Assembly (NCBI GenBank): GCA_015487895.1
Contig: WFOW01000140.1
Span: 1-8,309, forward strand
Length of the DNA: 8,309 nt
Direction: 5' to 3'
Origin: Gammaproteobacteria bacterium
GTDB taxonomy: Bacteria > Pseudomonadota > Gammaproteobacteria > S144-34
In this document: positions 8,159 to 8,309 of the stretch, one piece after another
Position numbering within the stretch: position 1 is the first letter of the stretch
Layout of the letters: each line of letters begins with the position of its first letter
Position numbers and translations under genes: made by a program
Notes under the pieces: generated by a model
Told to the model about the DNA's origin: nothing
Database searches by the model: none
Seen by the model: the letters and a program-made list of their open reading frames with translations, nothing else

Positions 8159-8182
8159 GGGAGACGGGTGACGGGAGACGGG
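8159..8182. repeat. Short direct repeat GGGAGACGGG
   Basis: GGGAGACGGG occurs at 8159-8168 and 8173-8182, separated by TGAC, just after the hydroxylase stop codon. The unit resembles simple purine-rich spacer repeats and has no assigned function. Confidence 0.7.
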
Positions 8183-8275
8183 AAAGAAACGGCCGCGCAC
8201 GGAGCGCGCACCACCCCTCGCCTCCCGACCCCCGCTCCCGCATCTGCCGCTGCAGGCCGCAGACCGAGGCGCGCC

Positions 8276-8309
8276 TCAGCCCGGCGGCCAGGCCATGGGG
8301 CGGCCGCCG
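8276..8309 (-). other. Possible last codons of a minus-strand gene
   Basis: Reading leftward from the window edge, one frame gives GGRPMAWPPG followed by a TGA at 8276-8278. A perfect 12-bp palindrome, GAGGCGCGCCTC (8266-8277), overlaps that stop. The rest of 8141-8309 shows no convincing gene on either strand, so a gene ending here would be consistent with the layout. Ten codons are too few to identify it. Confidence 0.2.

Noticed and set aside
7412..8200. Minus-strand 262-codon frame opposite the PKHD hydroxylase
   Set aside because: The opposite strand matches YbiX end to end with all active-site residues; the antisense frame has no family features.

Overview
The window is very G+C rich (roughly 70% by eye) and its genes have the strong GC3 bias and wide antisense open frames that go with that. 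NusA, IF2, the initiator tRNA beside rimP-nusA-infB, and the YbiX/PiuC hydroxylase all look proteobacterial. The best guess is a high-GC gammaproteobacterium, possibly of the Chromatiales/Ectothiorhodospiraceae type; the family-level placement is inference only.

Left part (1-4620, minus strand): the conserved translation/transcription operon rimP-nusA-infB. infB runs off the left edge with about 95 C-terminal residues missing. The genes are 34-35 bp apart. A good sigma70-type promoter (TTGCCG, 17 bp, TAAAAT at 4580-4608) should give rimP a leader of about 190 nt. That leader holds two intrinsic-terminator-like hairpins, the second ending almost at the rimP ribosome binding site. This is the architecture expected for attenuation or read-through control, possibly by NusA itself, and is the most interesting regulatory signal in the window.

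Middle (4621-5400, minus strand): a small zincin-type metallopeptidase gene (HELGH motif) is split by an apparent one-base frameshift. Upstream of it lies an initiator tRNA-fMet with its own strong terminator. In E. coli the initiator tRNA metY is the first gene of the rimP-nusA-infB operon. Here it is still nearby and on the same strand, but a terminator and the peptidase gene separate it from rimP.

Right part (5540-8140): a plus-strand operon of a prolyl-4-hydroxylase-like 2OG-Fe(II) oxygenase, a GNAT acetyltransferase overlapping it, and a small receiver-like protein of unknown function coupled by a GTGA overlap. It converges on a minus-strand 107-aa protein of unknown function. A divergent intergenic region packed with short dyad symmetries separates that gene from a YbiX/PiuC-type PKHD hydroxylase, the second 2OG-Fe(II) oxygenase within 2.6 kb. 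The last 169 bp hold short repeats, a palindrome and perhaps the last codons of a minus-strand gene. No insertion sequence, CRISPR array, phage gene or obvious horizontally acquired island was seen.
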